Positions 7,610-15,896 are shown, counted from the first letter of the stretch. The stretch is 32,819 nucleotides of DNA from Nitrospirota bacterium (GCA_015484595.1 WFMM01000070.1:1-32819); one strand, 5' to 3'. Notes: generated by a model not told the origin, from the sequence alone. A program made the numbers and translations.

Positions 7610-9234
7610 ACTAACTTAAGAACCTCCTCTGTAAGCTGGTCTGTAAGCTGTATCAGCTTTGAGGCAGCCTCAAAGGACTTCTGAAACCTGATCAGGTTAG
7701 CTGCCTCCTCATCCAGATTGACCCCGGAAAGTGCCTCTCTCCGGCTGTTTAATTCGTTCATCAGGTTCTGTTCGAATTTAAGACTGTCCTGAGATGCAGA
7801 GCTTAAAACACCCACATCAGAAACGATGGAGCTGTAAAAGTCTGACTTAGTTCCGCTTAGTTCTGAAACCTCCTGCTCATAGGTCTCTATTATCTGAAGT
7901 GCATTGGTGTTGTCACCGGGTAACATGCTTTTATCTGATGCTGCGGCGATCTGATCTGTATCGGTAATGTCAACAGAGAAGTCCTCAATGGCATTCTCAA
8001 AGGGGCTTACCACGAAGTAATCACCTGTTTGCGGGCCGGCACCGTCGTTTTCAATCACCACACTGATTCCGTTAAACCATATAGCAGAACCACTTGTGTA
8101 TGTGCCTGAGGTGACAACCGTGTTGGTATCAAGGTCTTTTACTTCATAAGTAGTTGGAGATGTGAAGTTTATCTGGTATTCGTGAAGGGTAAGGGACTGA
8201 AAGCTCGTGATATATGAAGAGGTGATTTTGGCACCCTCGGAGTAGTCGTAGCTTTTAACAGAGAGCTTTCCAAAGAAGTCCCTGCCTGTTCCACCGTCAA
8301 GTCCGTAACCAAGCTCGTGCTGGGCATTGGTGTCCCGAACGATGGTTGCAATCAGCCTGCGAAAGTCCTTTAAGGGCCCCTGTGTTATCTGTTCCGAGGC
8401 ATTAAGGAGTGCCTCAAGTTTTCCTTTCTGGAGAAAGTCGTTTATCTTTTCAGAACCAAAGAGTATGTTTATTGAACCGTCCTGATTCCTGCTTATGGAC
8501 AGTTCGTTGTAGTCAACACCCTCTACCAGGTTTTTTCTTCCAACGATTATAGTTACCTTACCCGAGCTGTCTTCAAAGTAGGTGTATCCAACCAGACCAG
8601 CCAGCTCCTTCATGAGGTTGTCTCTTTTGTCTCTGAGATCGTTGGCCTTCAGATAACTCCCTGCCTCAACCTGTGCAATCTTGTCGTTTAAGTTAGCGAT
8701 CTCCTTTGCAATCTGATTTATCTTTTTAACTGTGTTTGAGACATCTGTGTGGATATCAGAAACCAACTGGGTCATTGCCCTTTCCATTGACTTTGCCCTG
8801 CTTACCAGGGTCTGTGCCTTTGAAAGAAGGACCGTTCGCTGGGGTTTTGAGTCAGGATTGTCTGCAACCTCCTGCCAGGCATTGAGATATTCAGAATAGG
8901 CTGTCGTAAAGCCAGAGCCTGTCTGTTCATTAAAGATGCTTTCAAGCTGCTTGTATATGCTGGACAAAACCGATGACCTTCCAATGAGCTGTTGCTGATT
9001 AAGTATCTGTCGCTGGAGGAATCCATCGTAGTAGCGTTTAACCTGCCTTGCCATCACACCACGGCCTATGTAACCTATGCTCGTTTTTACAGGAGGCTGG
9101 CTTTCAAGAACTATTTCCTGACGGCTGTACCCTGGTGTGTTTACATTGGCAATATTGTGGGAGATGACATCCAGGGCTGCCTGGGATGTCAGGAGGGCAG
9201 TTTTTCCGATGTCAAAGATAGAAAAAAGTGACAC
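7606..9234 (-). CDS. flgK: Flagellar hook-associated protein FlgK (HAP1)
   Basis: FlgK is the hook-proximal junction protein. The N-terminus carries the rod/hook signature (TSQAALDVISHNIANVNTPGYSRQ) and the C-terminus the matching NLIRFQKSFEAASKLIQ helix. An internal coiled-coil segment lies around residues 145-200. The length of 542 aa is normal. The start is GTG, one base after the flgN stop, with the ribosome site (GAGAGG) inside the end of flgN. Confidence 0.95.
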   Translation of the reverse strand: MSLFSIFDIGKTALLTSQAALDVISHNIANVNTPGYSRQEIVLESQPPVKTSIGYIGRGVMARQVKRYYDGFLQRQILNQQQLIGRSSVLSSIYKQLESIFNEQTGSGFTTAYSEYLNAWQEVADNPDSKPQRTVLLSKAQTLVSRAKSMERAMTQLVSDIHTDVSNTVKKINQIAKEIANLNDKIAQVEAGSYLKANDLRDKRDNLMKELAGLVGYTYFEDSSGKVTIIVGRKNLVEGVDYNELSISRNQDGSINILFGSEKINDFLQKGKLEALLNASEQITQGPLKDFRRLIATIVRDTNAQHELGYGLDGGTGRDFFGKLSVKSYDYSEGAKITSSYITSFQSLTLHEYQINFTSPTTYEVKDLDTNTVVTSGTYTSGSAIWFNGISVVIENDGAGPQTGDYFVVSPFENAIEDFSVDITDTDQIAAASDKSMLPGDNTNALQIIETYEQEVSELSGTKSDFYSSIVSDVGVLSSASQDSLKFEQNLMNELNSRREALSGVNLDEEAANLIRFQKSFEAASKLIQLTDQLTEEVLKLV

Positions 9235-9235
9235 T

Positions 9236-9676
9236 TCAGACCTCTCGGGAAACCGTGCTTTTTACACCTGAGAAACTCGAGACTGACTGTAAAAAGGCGG
9301 TTGATGTCTTTAAGTGAAGCGTTGCCCTGTCAATAAATATCCTGTTTATCTCGTTTAACTCCTCAATGGACTGAAGCAGGCTTACCAGCTCGGAGCGTAT
9401 CCTCAAAAACTCTCTATCCCCTGTGGCATCATAGAGTTCAGAGAGGCTTGTGCCTGTTGAGTACTGACGGGATAGCTCCTTAACGAGCCTTCTTCTTTCG
9501 TCTTCAAGGAGCCTTAATTGAAGGGTAAGGGTGTCTTTGTTTTTTGCTATCTCCTCAAGCAAAGCAGGTTTGAAAGAGACAATGGCATCCTTTTCCCTGC
9601 CAAGTATCTCTAAAAGCCTGCGATAACACCTGAGTTCCTCGTTAAGGATTCGGATTAATTCGTCCTTTGGCTTCAT
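9236..9676 (-). CDS. flgN: FlgN-type flagellar export chaperone
   Basis: FlgN is a small cytoplasmic chaperone that delivers FlgK and FlgL to the export gate. The protein (146 aa) is almost wholly helical, charged and leucine-rich, with coiled-coil character at about residues 3-70 and 85-125 and a serine-rich tail. Sequence similarity in this family is weak, so the call rests on size, helical pattern and position between flgM and flgK. Its ATG overlaps the flgM stop by ATGA and follows GAGGAG. Confidence 0.85.
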   Translation of the reverse strand: MKPKDELIRILNEELRCYRRLLEILGREKDAIVSFKPALLEEIAKNKDTLTLQLRLLEDERRRLVKELSRQYSTGTSLSELYDATGDREFLRIRSELVSLLQSIEELNEINRIFIDRATLHLKTSTAFLQSVSSFSGVKSTVSREV

Positions 9677-9972
9677 AGCTCCTCAAAGAGTTTGTTTACG
9701 ATCTTTTCAGGCTCCACCCTGTAAGTGCCAGCTTCTATGGCCTTCTTAATCGCCTCTACCCTGTCTGTTCTGACCTCAGGAAGTGCCTCCACTGCCTTTT
9801 TAAGCTGCTCTACCTCCTTTGCCTTGCCAGAGAGCATGACATTGTCTTTTTTGACACCCCTTTTTACACTGTCTGCCCTCTGAACCTTATCTATGGCTTC
9901 CTTGCCCTGGGTTTTTTCTGTCCTGAGATAAACATCCTGTCCCTCAGGAGGTCTGTTGCCGTGTACCTTCAT
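9673..9972 (-). CDS. flgM: Anti-sigma-28 factor FlgM
   Basis: FlgM binds and inhibits the flagellar sigma factor FliA until the hook is finished, when it is exported. The protein is 99 aa, with a disordered, polar N-terminal half and a C-terminal sigma-binding half: VMLSGKAKEVEQLKKAV, then RVEAIKKAIEAGTYRVEPEKIVNKLFEEL, the typical FlgM ending. A strong AAGGAGG site precedes the ATG. A sigma-28 promoter lies directly upstream (10016-10042), so FlgM is made under the factor it inhibits, a standard feedback loop. Confidence 0.94.
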   Translation of the reverse strand: MKVHGNRPPEGQDVYLRTEKTQGKEAIDKVQRADSVKRGVKKDNVMLSGKAKEVEQLKKAVEALPEVRTDRVEAIKKAIEAGTYRVEPEKIVNKLFEEL

Positions 9973-10015
9973 CTTAAACCTCCTTTTTGTAAAGATGCTC
10001 TTTCCTGTACTGCTA

Positions 10016-10042
10016 TTATCGGCCAGAATTGAGAATTCTTTA
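10016..10042 (-). promoter_or_regulatory. Sigma-28 (FliA) promoter before flgM
   Basis: Read on the minus strand the site is TAAAGAAT, an 11-base spacer, then GCCGATAA. The bacterial sigma-28 consensus is TAAAGTTT-N11-GCCGATAA: the spacer is exact, the -10 is perfect and the -35 differs at two of its outer bases. It lies in the only real gap of the flgI-to-pfk block (73 bp between flgJ and flgM). It should drive flgM-flgN-flgK-flgL-csrA-fliW and probably pfk as a late flagellar unit. Confidence 0.88.
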
Positions 10043-10045
10043 ACA

Positions 10046-10354
10046 TTATAACTCTCCTGAGGGGCTGTTGTACTTCTCGGTTATTGCCTTGATAATCATC
10101 TCTTTTATTCCCGTGCCTCTTTGTGCAAGCTCTCTTGAAAGCTCAAGCTTAAAGATGGTCTCGTAAACATCTTCTCCCAGTCCCTTTCCACCAAGCCCCT
10201 TGCTAAGGGGTAGGTGTTTCAGTAGCTCGTTAATAAAGAGTGCCTCAAACTCGGTGGCAGCCTTTTTTATCTCCTCCTCGGTTGGCTTTGAGGAGTTCTG
10301 CCCCCTGAGGGTTAATCCACCAAGTGCTGATGTAAAAAGGGTATCGTAAATCAT
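10046..10354 (-). CDS. flgJ: Rod-binding protein, FlgJ N-terminal-domain type
   Basis: This 102-aa protein matches only the N-terminal rod-scaffold domain of FlgJ (KAATEFEALFINELLKHLP, then ELSRELAQRGTGI). The C-terminal peptidoglycan hydrolase of enterobacterial FlgJ (~313 aa) is absent, as in many other phyla, so a separate hydrolase must open the wall for the rod. The ATG overlaps the flgI stop by ATGA. The lack of a truncated C-terminal remnant argues that this is the normal short form and not a broken gene. Confidence 0.92.
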   Translation of the reverse strand: MIYDTLFTSALGGLTLRGQNSSKPTEEEIKKAATEFEALFINELLKHLPLSKGLGGKGLGEDVYETIFKLELSRELAQRGTGIKEMIIKAITEKYNSPSGEL

Positions 10355-11442
10355 AGTATCTCCAGTTCTGCCTTCAGTGCTCCTGATGCCTTAAGGGCTT
10401 GAAGTATTGCTATCAGGTCTCTTGGGGTAACCCCCATTGAGTTAAGTGCCCGCACAACCTCTCCAAGGGTGGTTCCTGAGACCTGTATAAGGTGTGCCTC
10501 CTTCTCTTTGGCGGTTACCTCTGTTTGTGGAACCACGGTGGTCCTTCCCTGAGAAAAAGGCTCGGGCTGGGACACCCCGTATGTGGTGCTTATCTCTATG
10601 GTCAACCCACCATGAGCAATGGCAACTGGTGATATCCTCACATTGCTTCCAATCACTACTGTGCCTGTCTTTTCGTTTATTACGACCCTTGCAGGGGTGT
10701 CGGTAGAGACATTTATGTTTTCTATAAGTCTCATAAGCTCAACCACCCTTCCGTTGTAATCCTCTGGTACCCTGAGGACCACCGTTGAAGGGTCAGTGGC
10801 TTCTGCATAGCTGCCTTTTAGCACGCTGTTTATTGCCCTCATGGTGTTTGTGGCAACCGTGAAGTCAGGCTCTTTGAGGATCAGTTTTAACTTTTTTTTA
10901 TGCTCAATATCAAAGTAGATGTCCCGTTCAACGATTGCACCTTCGGGCACCCTCCCTACAGTGGGGTGGTTTTTTTGCACTCCCGTGCCCCCACCACCTG
11001 CCTGAAATCCACCAATTGATACAGGCCCCTGAGCCACGGCATATACCCTACCATCAGGCCCTTTCAGGGGGGTCATAAGAAGGGTTCCTCCCTGCAGGTT
11101 CTTTGCATCACCAATGGCTGATACAGTGGCATCAAGCTTCAACCCTGGCCTTGGAAAGGGTGGCAGCGTGGCGGTGACCATTACTGCTGCTACATTCTTT
11201 GCCTTGATGTCCTTTGGGTTTACCCTCAGTCCCATCCTTGAAAGCATATTCGCAATCCCCTGTAGTGTGGCCTTTCCCTTGTCACCTGTGCCGTTAAGCC
11301 CCACGACTAGTCCAAAACCAACGAGCTGGTTTTCTCTTACCCCTTCCACAAAGGCGATGTCCTTTAGTCTTTCAGCTCCTGCTAAAATCGGAGTCACCAT
11401 CAGGATGAAAGCTGACAAAACAATGGCAATGGCCTTTTTCAC
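10351..11442 (-). CDS. flgI: Flagellar P-ring protein FlgI
   Basis: FlgI assembles in the periplasm as the P-ring around the rod. A signal peptide occupies about residues 1-22 (KKAIAIVLSAFILMVTPILAGA). The mature part begins ERLKDIAFVEGVRENQLVGFGLVVGL, followed by GTGDKG, the family hallmark; ITPRDLIAILQALKASGALKAELEIL-type sequence ends it. I chose GTG 11442 because GGAGGT is seven bases upstream and the protein then starts at the signal peptide; a TTG at 11469 would add nine residues before it. It follows flgH after 14 bp. Confidence 0.96.
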   Translation of the reverse strand: MKKAIAIVLSAFILMVTPILAGAERLKDIAFVEGVRENQLVGFGLVVGLNGTGDKGKATLQGIANMLSRMGLRVNPKDIKAKNVAAVMVTATLPPFPRPGLKLDATVSAIGDAKNLQGGTLLMTPLKGPDGRVYAVAQGPVSIGGFQAGGGGTGVQKNHPTVGRVPEGAIVERDIYFDIEHKKKLKLILKEPDFTVATNTMRAINSVLKGSYAEATDPSTVVLRVPEDYNGRVVELMRLIENINVSTDTPARVVINEKTGTVVIGSNVRISPVAIAHGGLTIEISTTYGVSQPEPFSQGRTTVVPQTEVTAKEKEAHLIQVSGTTLGEVVRALNSMGVTPRDLIAILQALKASGALKAELEIL

Positions 11443-11456
11443 CGTATCCACCTCCA

Positions 11457-12164
11457 TTAAAAGGGCCAAATCTTATCAAGTATTCTTCCCAGAGGGCCGG
11501 GTGACTGCTTTTCGTCTATTATGCCCTCACCTACCAGGTATATCTGTGCATCGGCTATTCGGGTACTCTCTATGGTGTTTTCGTTTGAGATGTCTTCTGG
11601 CCTTATGATTCCCCTTAGAACGAGCACCTGTTTTTCAAAGTTAAGGGTGATCTCCTTTCTTGACTCTATTACGAGATTGCCATTTGGAAGCACATCCACT
11701 ACCCGTGCGGTTATGGTGCCTCTTAAGGAGCCTTCACGGGAGGTCTCCCCAGAGCCAGAAAAGTCGTTTTTGATAGAGCTCTTTACCTCTGGTGAGAACT
11801 TATGTCCCTTTCCGTAGAGGTTTGTCTGGTTAAAGTCAAGGGGTGCACCAAAGAAACTGGTAATGCCAGCATCAATAGATGAGTCCCTGCCTGTCTTGGT
11901 CTCAGCCTTTTTGTTACCAGAGACCCTCTCCACAATGAGCACTGTCACGAGGTCGTTTAGCCTTCTTGCCCTTCGGTCTTCAAAGAGGCTTGCCCTGTCC
12001 TGATAAATGGAGCCAGGTGACTGAGGCTCCTGTTTGTAGGTATCAACTGTTGAGCTCTTTATGTACGAAGGCGAAGGCGGTGGCAGTGTACTGGTAGATG
12101 GTGCACAGGCATTGATTGATGCCAAAAGCAGAATCATCGATATTATTGACAATGCCTTCCACAT
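11457..12164 (-). CDS. flgH: Flagellar L-ring lipoprotein FlgH
   Basis: FlgH forms the outer-membrane L-ring. The N-terminus is a lipoprotein signal with Cys at residue 20 (SINAC), then a proline/serine-rich linker, then the family core (SLFEDRRARRLNDLVTVLIVE, and RGTITARVVDVLPNGNLVIES). The GIIRPEDIS...TIESTRIADAQI block near the C-terminus is diagnostic. An AAGGAG site precedes the ATG. Its presence argues for a true outer membrane in the host. Confidence 0.96.
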   Translation of the reverse strand: MWKALSIISMILLLASINACAPSTSTLPPPSPSYIKSSTVDTYKQEPQSPGSIYQDRASLFEDRRARRLNDLVTVLIVERVSGNKKAETKTGRDSSIDAGITSFFGAPLDFNQTNLYGKGHKFSPEVKSSIKNDFSGSGETSREGSLRGTITARVVDVLPNGNLVIESRKEITLNFEKQVLVLRGIIRPEDISNENTIESTRIADAQIYLVGEGIIDEKQSPGPLGRILDKIWPF

Positions 12165-12175
12165 GGTTTTCTCCT

Positions 12176-12802
12176 TCAGGGTGTTATGTTGACGGTTGAA
12201 CTATCCCGAACATAGCCCATCAGAACCTTTTTAGACCAGAGGTTAAGCACATGGACAAGATTGCCCCTGGCACCATCTTCTCTTGCCACACCTGGTGCTG
12301 TAACCCTTAAGCCTGGTTTTTCGTAGATAATGGTAACCCTCTGTCCCTTTTTTATAATGGGTCTTTCGGTTAGCACTGACTCGGTAAGCACCATGTCTGC
12401 CATTACTGACCTTTTCAGAACCTTACCAACTGCTTCATCAAGGTTTATGATTGCGTTTTTGGGCAGCCTCCTGACATCAGCATCAGCAAGGTAAACATCC
12501 CTTTTTGTAAGAACAGTCCCCCTTCTAAGGGGATAGACCGTTTTTACCACCCTTTGTGTGGCATGCACAGTGGCATAGACCTTTTTGTAGGTGCCATCGG
12601 GAAACTCAAAAAGGAATGTAGCCTGTCCCACAGGCCCCCTCTGAACAATGATGCTTACCGGCCTTTCAGCAGGCATCTTGCCATGATACCTGACATGCTC
12701 AACTGTGACATTGTCCCAGGGATAATGCTCAGAGATGTAGTTTTTCACCACCTCAGAGGGTGACCAGTTAAGAAGCATTGCCATCATCAAAAGGACTGCC
12801 AT
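12176..12802 (-). CDS. flgA: P-ring assembly chaperone FlgA
   Basis: FlgA is a periplasmic chaperone for FlgI. A hydrophobic N-terminus (residues 1-12, MAVLLMMAMLLN) suggests a short signal peptide, although no clear cleavage motif is visible. The C-terminal SAF-type domain is recognisable: PLRRGTVLTKRDVYLADADVRRLP, then LKRSVMADMVLTESVL, then IKKGQRVTIIYE and GARGNLVHVLNL. The length of 208 aa is in family range. The ATG follows a GAGGAG site at the end of flgG. Confidence 0.92.
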   Translation of the reverse strand: MAVLLMMAMLLNWSPSEVVKNYISEHYPWDNVTVEHVRYHGKMPAERPVSIIVQRGPVGQATFLFEFPDGTYKKVYATVHATQRVVKTVYPLRRGTVLTKRDVYLADADVRRLPKNAIINLDEAVGKVLKRSVMADMVLTESVLTERPIIKKGQRVTIIYEKPGLRVTAPGVAREDGARGNLVHVLNLWSKKVLMGYVRDSSTVNITP

Positions 12803-12805
12803 GAG

Positions 12806-13594
12806 TTATCTCCTCAGATTGTTAGCAGTCTGAAGCATCTCATCTGATGCCTGTATTGCCTTTGAGTTCATCTCATAGGCCCTCTGACTGATGATCATCT
12901 GAACCATCTCCTCCACTATGTTTACATTGCTCAGCTCAAGGAACCCCTGCTGAATGCTGCCAAGGCCATCCTGACCAGGGTTACCCGTGATAGGTGCACC
13001 GGAGGAAGGTGTCTCAAGGAAGAGGTTTTTCCCGATTGCCTTTAATCCACCAGGGTTTGGAAACTTCACTATCTCTATCTGTCCAACCTCCACAGGCTCA
13101 GTGCTACCTGCCTGTAGCACGGTTACCTTCCCATCGGCGCTTACGGTAATCTGCGTTGCATCAGAGGGTATGGTAATCTCTGGCTCAAGGGCATAGCCCT
13201 CTGAGTTTACGATCCTGCCCTCGCTGTCCAGTTTGAATGTCCCGTCCCTGGTATAGGCAATCTCACCGTTAGGACGGGTGATCTGAAAGAACCCGTCACC
13301 CTCTATTGCAAGGTCAAGGGGATTACCTGTGTTGACCAGTTCACCCTCTTCAAAGACCTTGTGGACTGAAACTGGTTTTACGCCAAGACCCACCTGAAGC
13401 CCTGAGGGCATGGTGGTCCCCTCTGCAGAAGTTGCTCCGGGAGTTATGATGTCCTGATACATGATCTCCTCAAAGTCAGCCCTGCTTCGTTTAAAACCTG
13501 CTGTGTTTGCGTTGGCAAGGTTGTTAGCAATAACATCGATGTTCATAGTCTGGGCCTCCATGCCTGTTGCTGCTATAAAAAGTGACCTTATCAT
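12806..13594 (-). CDS. flgG: Distal rod protein FlgG
   Basis: FlgG builds the distal rod that crosses the P and L rings. It has the N-terminal rod signature ([27 protein letters not shown]), the central FlgE/F/G core ([37 protein letters not shown]) and the C-terminal motif ([27 protein letters not shown]). At 262 aa it is very close to E. coli FlgG (260 aa). A GGGAGG site at the end of flgF precedes the ATG. Confidence 0.97.
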   Translation of the reverse strand: MIRSLFIAATGMEAQTMNIDVIANNLANANTAGFKRSRADFEEIMYQDIITPGATSAEGTTMPSGLQVGLGVKPVSVHKVFEEGELVNTGNPLDLAIEGDGFFQITRPNGEIAYTRDGTFKLDSEGRIVNSEGYALEPEITIPSDATQITVSADGKVTVLQAGSTEPVEVGQIEIVKFPNPGGLKAIGKNLFLETPSSGAPITGNPGQDGLGSIQQGFLELSNVNIVEEMVQMIISQRAYEMNSKAIQASDEMLQTANNLRR

Positions 13595-13597
13595 GGC

Positions 13598-14314
13598 TTA
13601 TATCCTCCCTATTTCGTTTATTGCCTTTGAAGAGATGTCGTCAATTGCCCTTATGGTTCTCTGAAAGGTCTCAAACTCTCTCATGCTGTCTATCATCAGA
13701 ACCATCTCCTTTATAACATTGATATTTGAGCCCTCAAGTGCACCCTGCAGGACCTCAGAGTCTGACTCCACAGGCTGCTGCTGAAGACTGGTAACATATA
13801 AAGAGTCACCCACCTTTATGAGTTTGTTTTCATCAGGAAACTCAACCAGCTTTAACCTTCCAACCGTGCGTCCATCAACCGTTATTTGACCATCTCTGGA
13901 GATTATTATCTTTCCTGAAGGAACCCTTATCGGTTTGGAGTTTGCCCCGAGCACCTTAAGCCCCTTGTAGTTGACCAGATAGCCCTCAGAGTCAAGCTGA
14001 AAGTCACCCCTTCTTGTGTATCGGTTGCCTTCAAGCACGAAAAACCCCCTGCCCTTTATGGCAAGGTCAAGGGGATTTGAGGTGTTTATGAGCTTGCCCT
14101 CTGAAAAGTCAGTCGTAACGGTGATGTCAGGGTTTAAAAAGACCCTGGTTGATGCGTTAAACACACCCTGAGGAGCGGTGAGGAAGGAGCTAAAGGCCGT
14201 GCGTTCCTTTTTGTACGCAATGGTGTTTAGGTTTGCAATGTTGCGGTTAATAAACTCAAGCTCTCTGTCCTTTACCGCTGCTGCTGAGGTTGCTATGTAT
14301 ATTGCCCTGTACAT
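13598..14314 (-). CDS. flgF: Proximal rod protein FlgF
   Basis: FlgF is a proximal rod subunit, paralogous to FlgG. It shows the same three conserved parts (NRNIANLNTIAYKKERTAF; SNPLDLAIKGRGFFVL with YTRRGDFQLDSEGYLV; GSNINVIKEMVLMIDSMREFETFQRTI) in a slightly shorter protein (238 aa), and it is more diverged than flgG, as usual for FlgF. The assignment of F rather than a second G rests on order (before flgG) and divergence. The upstream sequence has only a weak ribosome site, and a sigma-54 site sits almost at the start codon. Confidence 0.9.
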   Translation of the reverse strand: MYRAIYIATSAAAVKDRELEFINRNIANLNTIAYKKERTAFSSFLTAPQGVFNASTRVFLNPDITVTTDFSEGKLINTSNPLDLAIKGRGFFVLEGNRYTRRGDFQLDSEGYLVNYKGLKVLGANSKPIRVPSGKIIISRDGQITVDGRTVGRLKLVEFPDENKLIKVGDSLYVTSLQQQPVESDSEVLQGALEGSNINVIKEMVLMIDSMREFETFQRTIRAIDDISSKAINEIGRI

Positions 14315-14328
14315 TCCGCAGTTTTACA

Positions 14329-14344
14329 AGCAATGTTTATGCCA
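14329..14344 (-). promoter_or_regulatory. Sigma-54 (-24/-12) promoter before flgF
   Basis: Read on the minus strand the site is TGGCATAAACATTGCT, which fits TGGCAY-N5-TTGCT with correct spacing between the invariant GG and GC. It lies in the 177-bp gap ahead of the rod/ring genes, where a sigma-54 middle-class flagellar promoter is expected. The predicted transcription start (~14318) is only about four bases from the flgF ATG, so either the mRNA is nearly leaderless or the true start is elsewhere. Confidence 0.65.
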
Positions 14345-14460
14345 GAGATGGTTCTGAAAAAGGTGTTGAGTGTAAAATGCTTAAAAAACAGCTCCTTTGC
14401 TTATAAGACAGGATGGAAATGAGGCCATAGAGTTGGGGTGTAAAAAGCCATTAAAATGAC

Positions 14461-14486
14461 ACTTTTTCCTGAGGAAGGCAAAAAGT
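14461..14486 (-). terminator. Possible terminator hairpin after the DUF2802/DUF6115-like gene
   Basis: Arms ACTTTTTCC and GG(C)AAAAAGT form a nine-pair stem with one bulged base, just past the stop codon at 14492. The stem is AU-rich and the T-run on the minus strand is not directly adjacent, so termination would be weak. It would separate the HDOD unit from the flgF unit. The rest of 14315-14491 holds only the sigma-54 site. Confidence 0.35.
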
Positions 14487-14491
14487 TCCCT

Positions 14492-14851
14492 CTATTGCTG
14501 CATGTTAAGGATGAGTTCCACTTCACCTTCTGGTATGTCAAGAAGCCGGGCAATCTCCTTTACCTTCGCTCCCCTGCTTGCAAGGGTTAGGACCTCAGCG
14601 TAACGGTTTTGTGCCTGCTCGGGCATCTCCTTCTGGAGTGCCTCTACCCTTAAGATAAGTGACTCCAGTGCAGAAAGCTTTTTGTCAATCCTCTCTTCAA
14701 CCTCCTTTAGTCTTTTGATTCTTTCGTCAATGCGGCTCATTAGCAGTGCAGAGAGTTCCTCAATCTCTGAAAGCTCAAGCTGAAGTAGCTCTGCAGCCTG
14801 TCTTTTCCTGGAGTTAACCTTTTTGTTTTTACCTATCAGTGAACCGATCAT
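14492..14851 (-). CDS. Coiled-coil protein with C-terminal HTH-like segment (DUF2802/DUF6115-like)
   Basis: I recognise the shape but not a firm function. Residues ~18-80 are a charged coiled coil (LLQLELSEIEELSALL..., KRLKEVEERIDKKLSALESL). Residues ~88-117 read YAEVLTLASRGAKVKEIARLLDIPEGEVELIL, a helix-turn-helix-like motif typical of small DUF2802/DUF6115 proteins encoded in flagellar clusters. There is no signal peptide or membrane segment. A GGAGG site precedes the ATG. It is the last gene of the HDOD-led unit and lies next to flgF. Confidence 0.7.
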   Translation of the reverse strand: MIGSLIGKNKKVNSRKRQAAELLQLELSEIEELSALLMSRIDERIKRLKEVEERIDKKLSALESLILRVEALQKEMPEQAQNRYAEVLTLASRGAKVKEIARLLDIPEGEVELILNMQQ

Positions 14852-14861
14852 CCTGTACCTC

Positions 14862-15044
14862 CTATGCCTTGATGTCTATTATTCCCCTTCTCCTTGGGGT
14901 GTATCTTTTGTCCTCCTTCCTGGGAGAGTGCCTTTTCCTTTTTTCCTTTTTCTTTTCGCCATTCTTAGGCTGCTCTTTTACCACATCCACCCTTCCCTTG
15001 ATATAGGGTGTTTCGTAGATCCTCTTCAGTCCTTCTACTGCCAT
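14862..15044 (-). CDS. Small, highly basic protein of unknown function
   Basis: The 60-aa product is rich in Lys and Arg, with basic runs in the middle and the ending RRRGIIDIKA. It shows no membrane segment or cysteine pair. The ATG lies three bases after the HDOD stop and the stop lies 10 bp before the next gene, so it fits the operon well; the ribosome site (GGGATGA) is weak. The short G-x-IDI-x-A tail recurs in small flagellar-locus proteins as I recall, but I cannot assign a family. Confidence 0.55.
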   Translation of the reverse strand: MAVEGLKRIYETPYIKGRVDVVKEQPKNGEKKKEKRKRHSPRKEDKRYTPRRRGIIDIKA

Positions 15045-15047
15045 TTT

Positions 15048-15896
15048 TCATCCCAGAAACTCTAATTTTTCAAGCACAAACCGTGCCTTAAACTCCTCGA
15101 TAATTCCCTCTACCTCTTCGATGTCAAAGTTGAAGTAGTCCATAAACTCTGCCTCGTCTTCACAGAGGGTGATCATTGGCTCAGCATAACCAACCCCCAG
15201 TCGGGCATTGAGACAGTCAGAAAAGGCAACAATTGTGCAGAGGGTTTTCAGGTTTAAATCGTCAATATCGTGACGCCTGTGATGTTTTGCCACTATCTCG
15301 ACCATCTCGTCAGAGAAGCCCCATTCTGAAAACAGGAGCTCTCCAACCTGCTGATGATTGTAGCCAAACACCTCTTCTTCCGCTTTAATAAAGGGAATTT
15401 TGTCGTTGTAAACCATCTCAAAGACCGCCTCATACATCTCAGGATAGTTATTGTTAATCACAGTCTTACCAATGTCATGCAAAAGTCCTGCCACCAGCGC
15501 CTCTTCAGGTGTGATTTCGGTGTTAACCTTCTGGTACTTACAGATAATGCCTGATGCTACTGAAACACCAAGGGCATGCTCCCATAGCTTCTGACCGATG
15601 AGGCTCTTTGTCTTGTAAAGGTCCTTTGTGGCAACTGCAACGGCAATGTTTTTCACTGTGTCAAACCCAAGAAGCAGTATGGCATCAGAGATGGTTTCCA
15701 CCTTTCTCGGAAGTCCGTAGTAGGCTGAATTGGCAATCATCAGTAGCCTCGATGCCATTGACTGGTCCCGGCTTATAAGGCGGTGAAGGTCAGCGATCTT
15801 TGTATTAGGGTTGTTTACCACCTGTAGCACCTTAAGTGCCACATGGGGTAGCGCAGGGAGCTTACATTTTTTAAGTATTATCTCCTTCTCTGGCAT
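15048..15896 (-). CDS. HDOD-domain protein
   Basis: HDOD proteins are signalling proteins related to HD hydrolases; several affect motility or c-di-GMP-linked behaviour, though most have no known catalysis. The N-terminal HDOD core is clear: LPALPHVALKVLQVVNNP, then LISRDQSMASRLLMIANSAYYG and ISDAILLLGFDTVKNIAVAV. A later HD-like segment retains LLHDIGK and, further on, AKHHRRHD, so some metal ligands persist. No GYP motif or receiver domain is present (282 aa). An AAAGGAG site is seven bases before the ATG. It leads a three-gene unit beside flgF and is preceded by a sigma-28-like site, so a motility role is likely. Confidence 0.88.
   Translation of the reverse strand: MPEKEIILKKCKLPALPHVALKVLQVVNNPNTKIADLHRLISRDQSMASRLLMIANSAYYGLPRKVETISDAILLLGFDTVKNIAVAVATKDLYKTKSLIGQKLWEHALGVSVASGIICKYQKVNTEITPEEALVAGLLHDIGKTVINNNYPEMYEAVFEMVYNDKIPFIKAEEEVFGYNHQQVGELLFSEWGFSDEMVEIVAKHHRRHDIDDLNLKTLCTIVAFSDCLNARLGVGYAEPMITLCEDEAEFMDYFNFDIEEVEGIIEEFKARFVLEKLEFLG

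Noticed and set aside
10046-10354. flgJ as a truncated pseudogene
   Set aside because: The short rod-binding-only form is common outside enterobacteria, the frame is clean, and it is coupled to flgI by an ATGA overlap.
14315-14491. Hidden small gene in the flgF upstream gap
   Set aside because: No open frame with a start and a ribosome site; the content is explained by the sigma-54 site and a weak hairpin.
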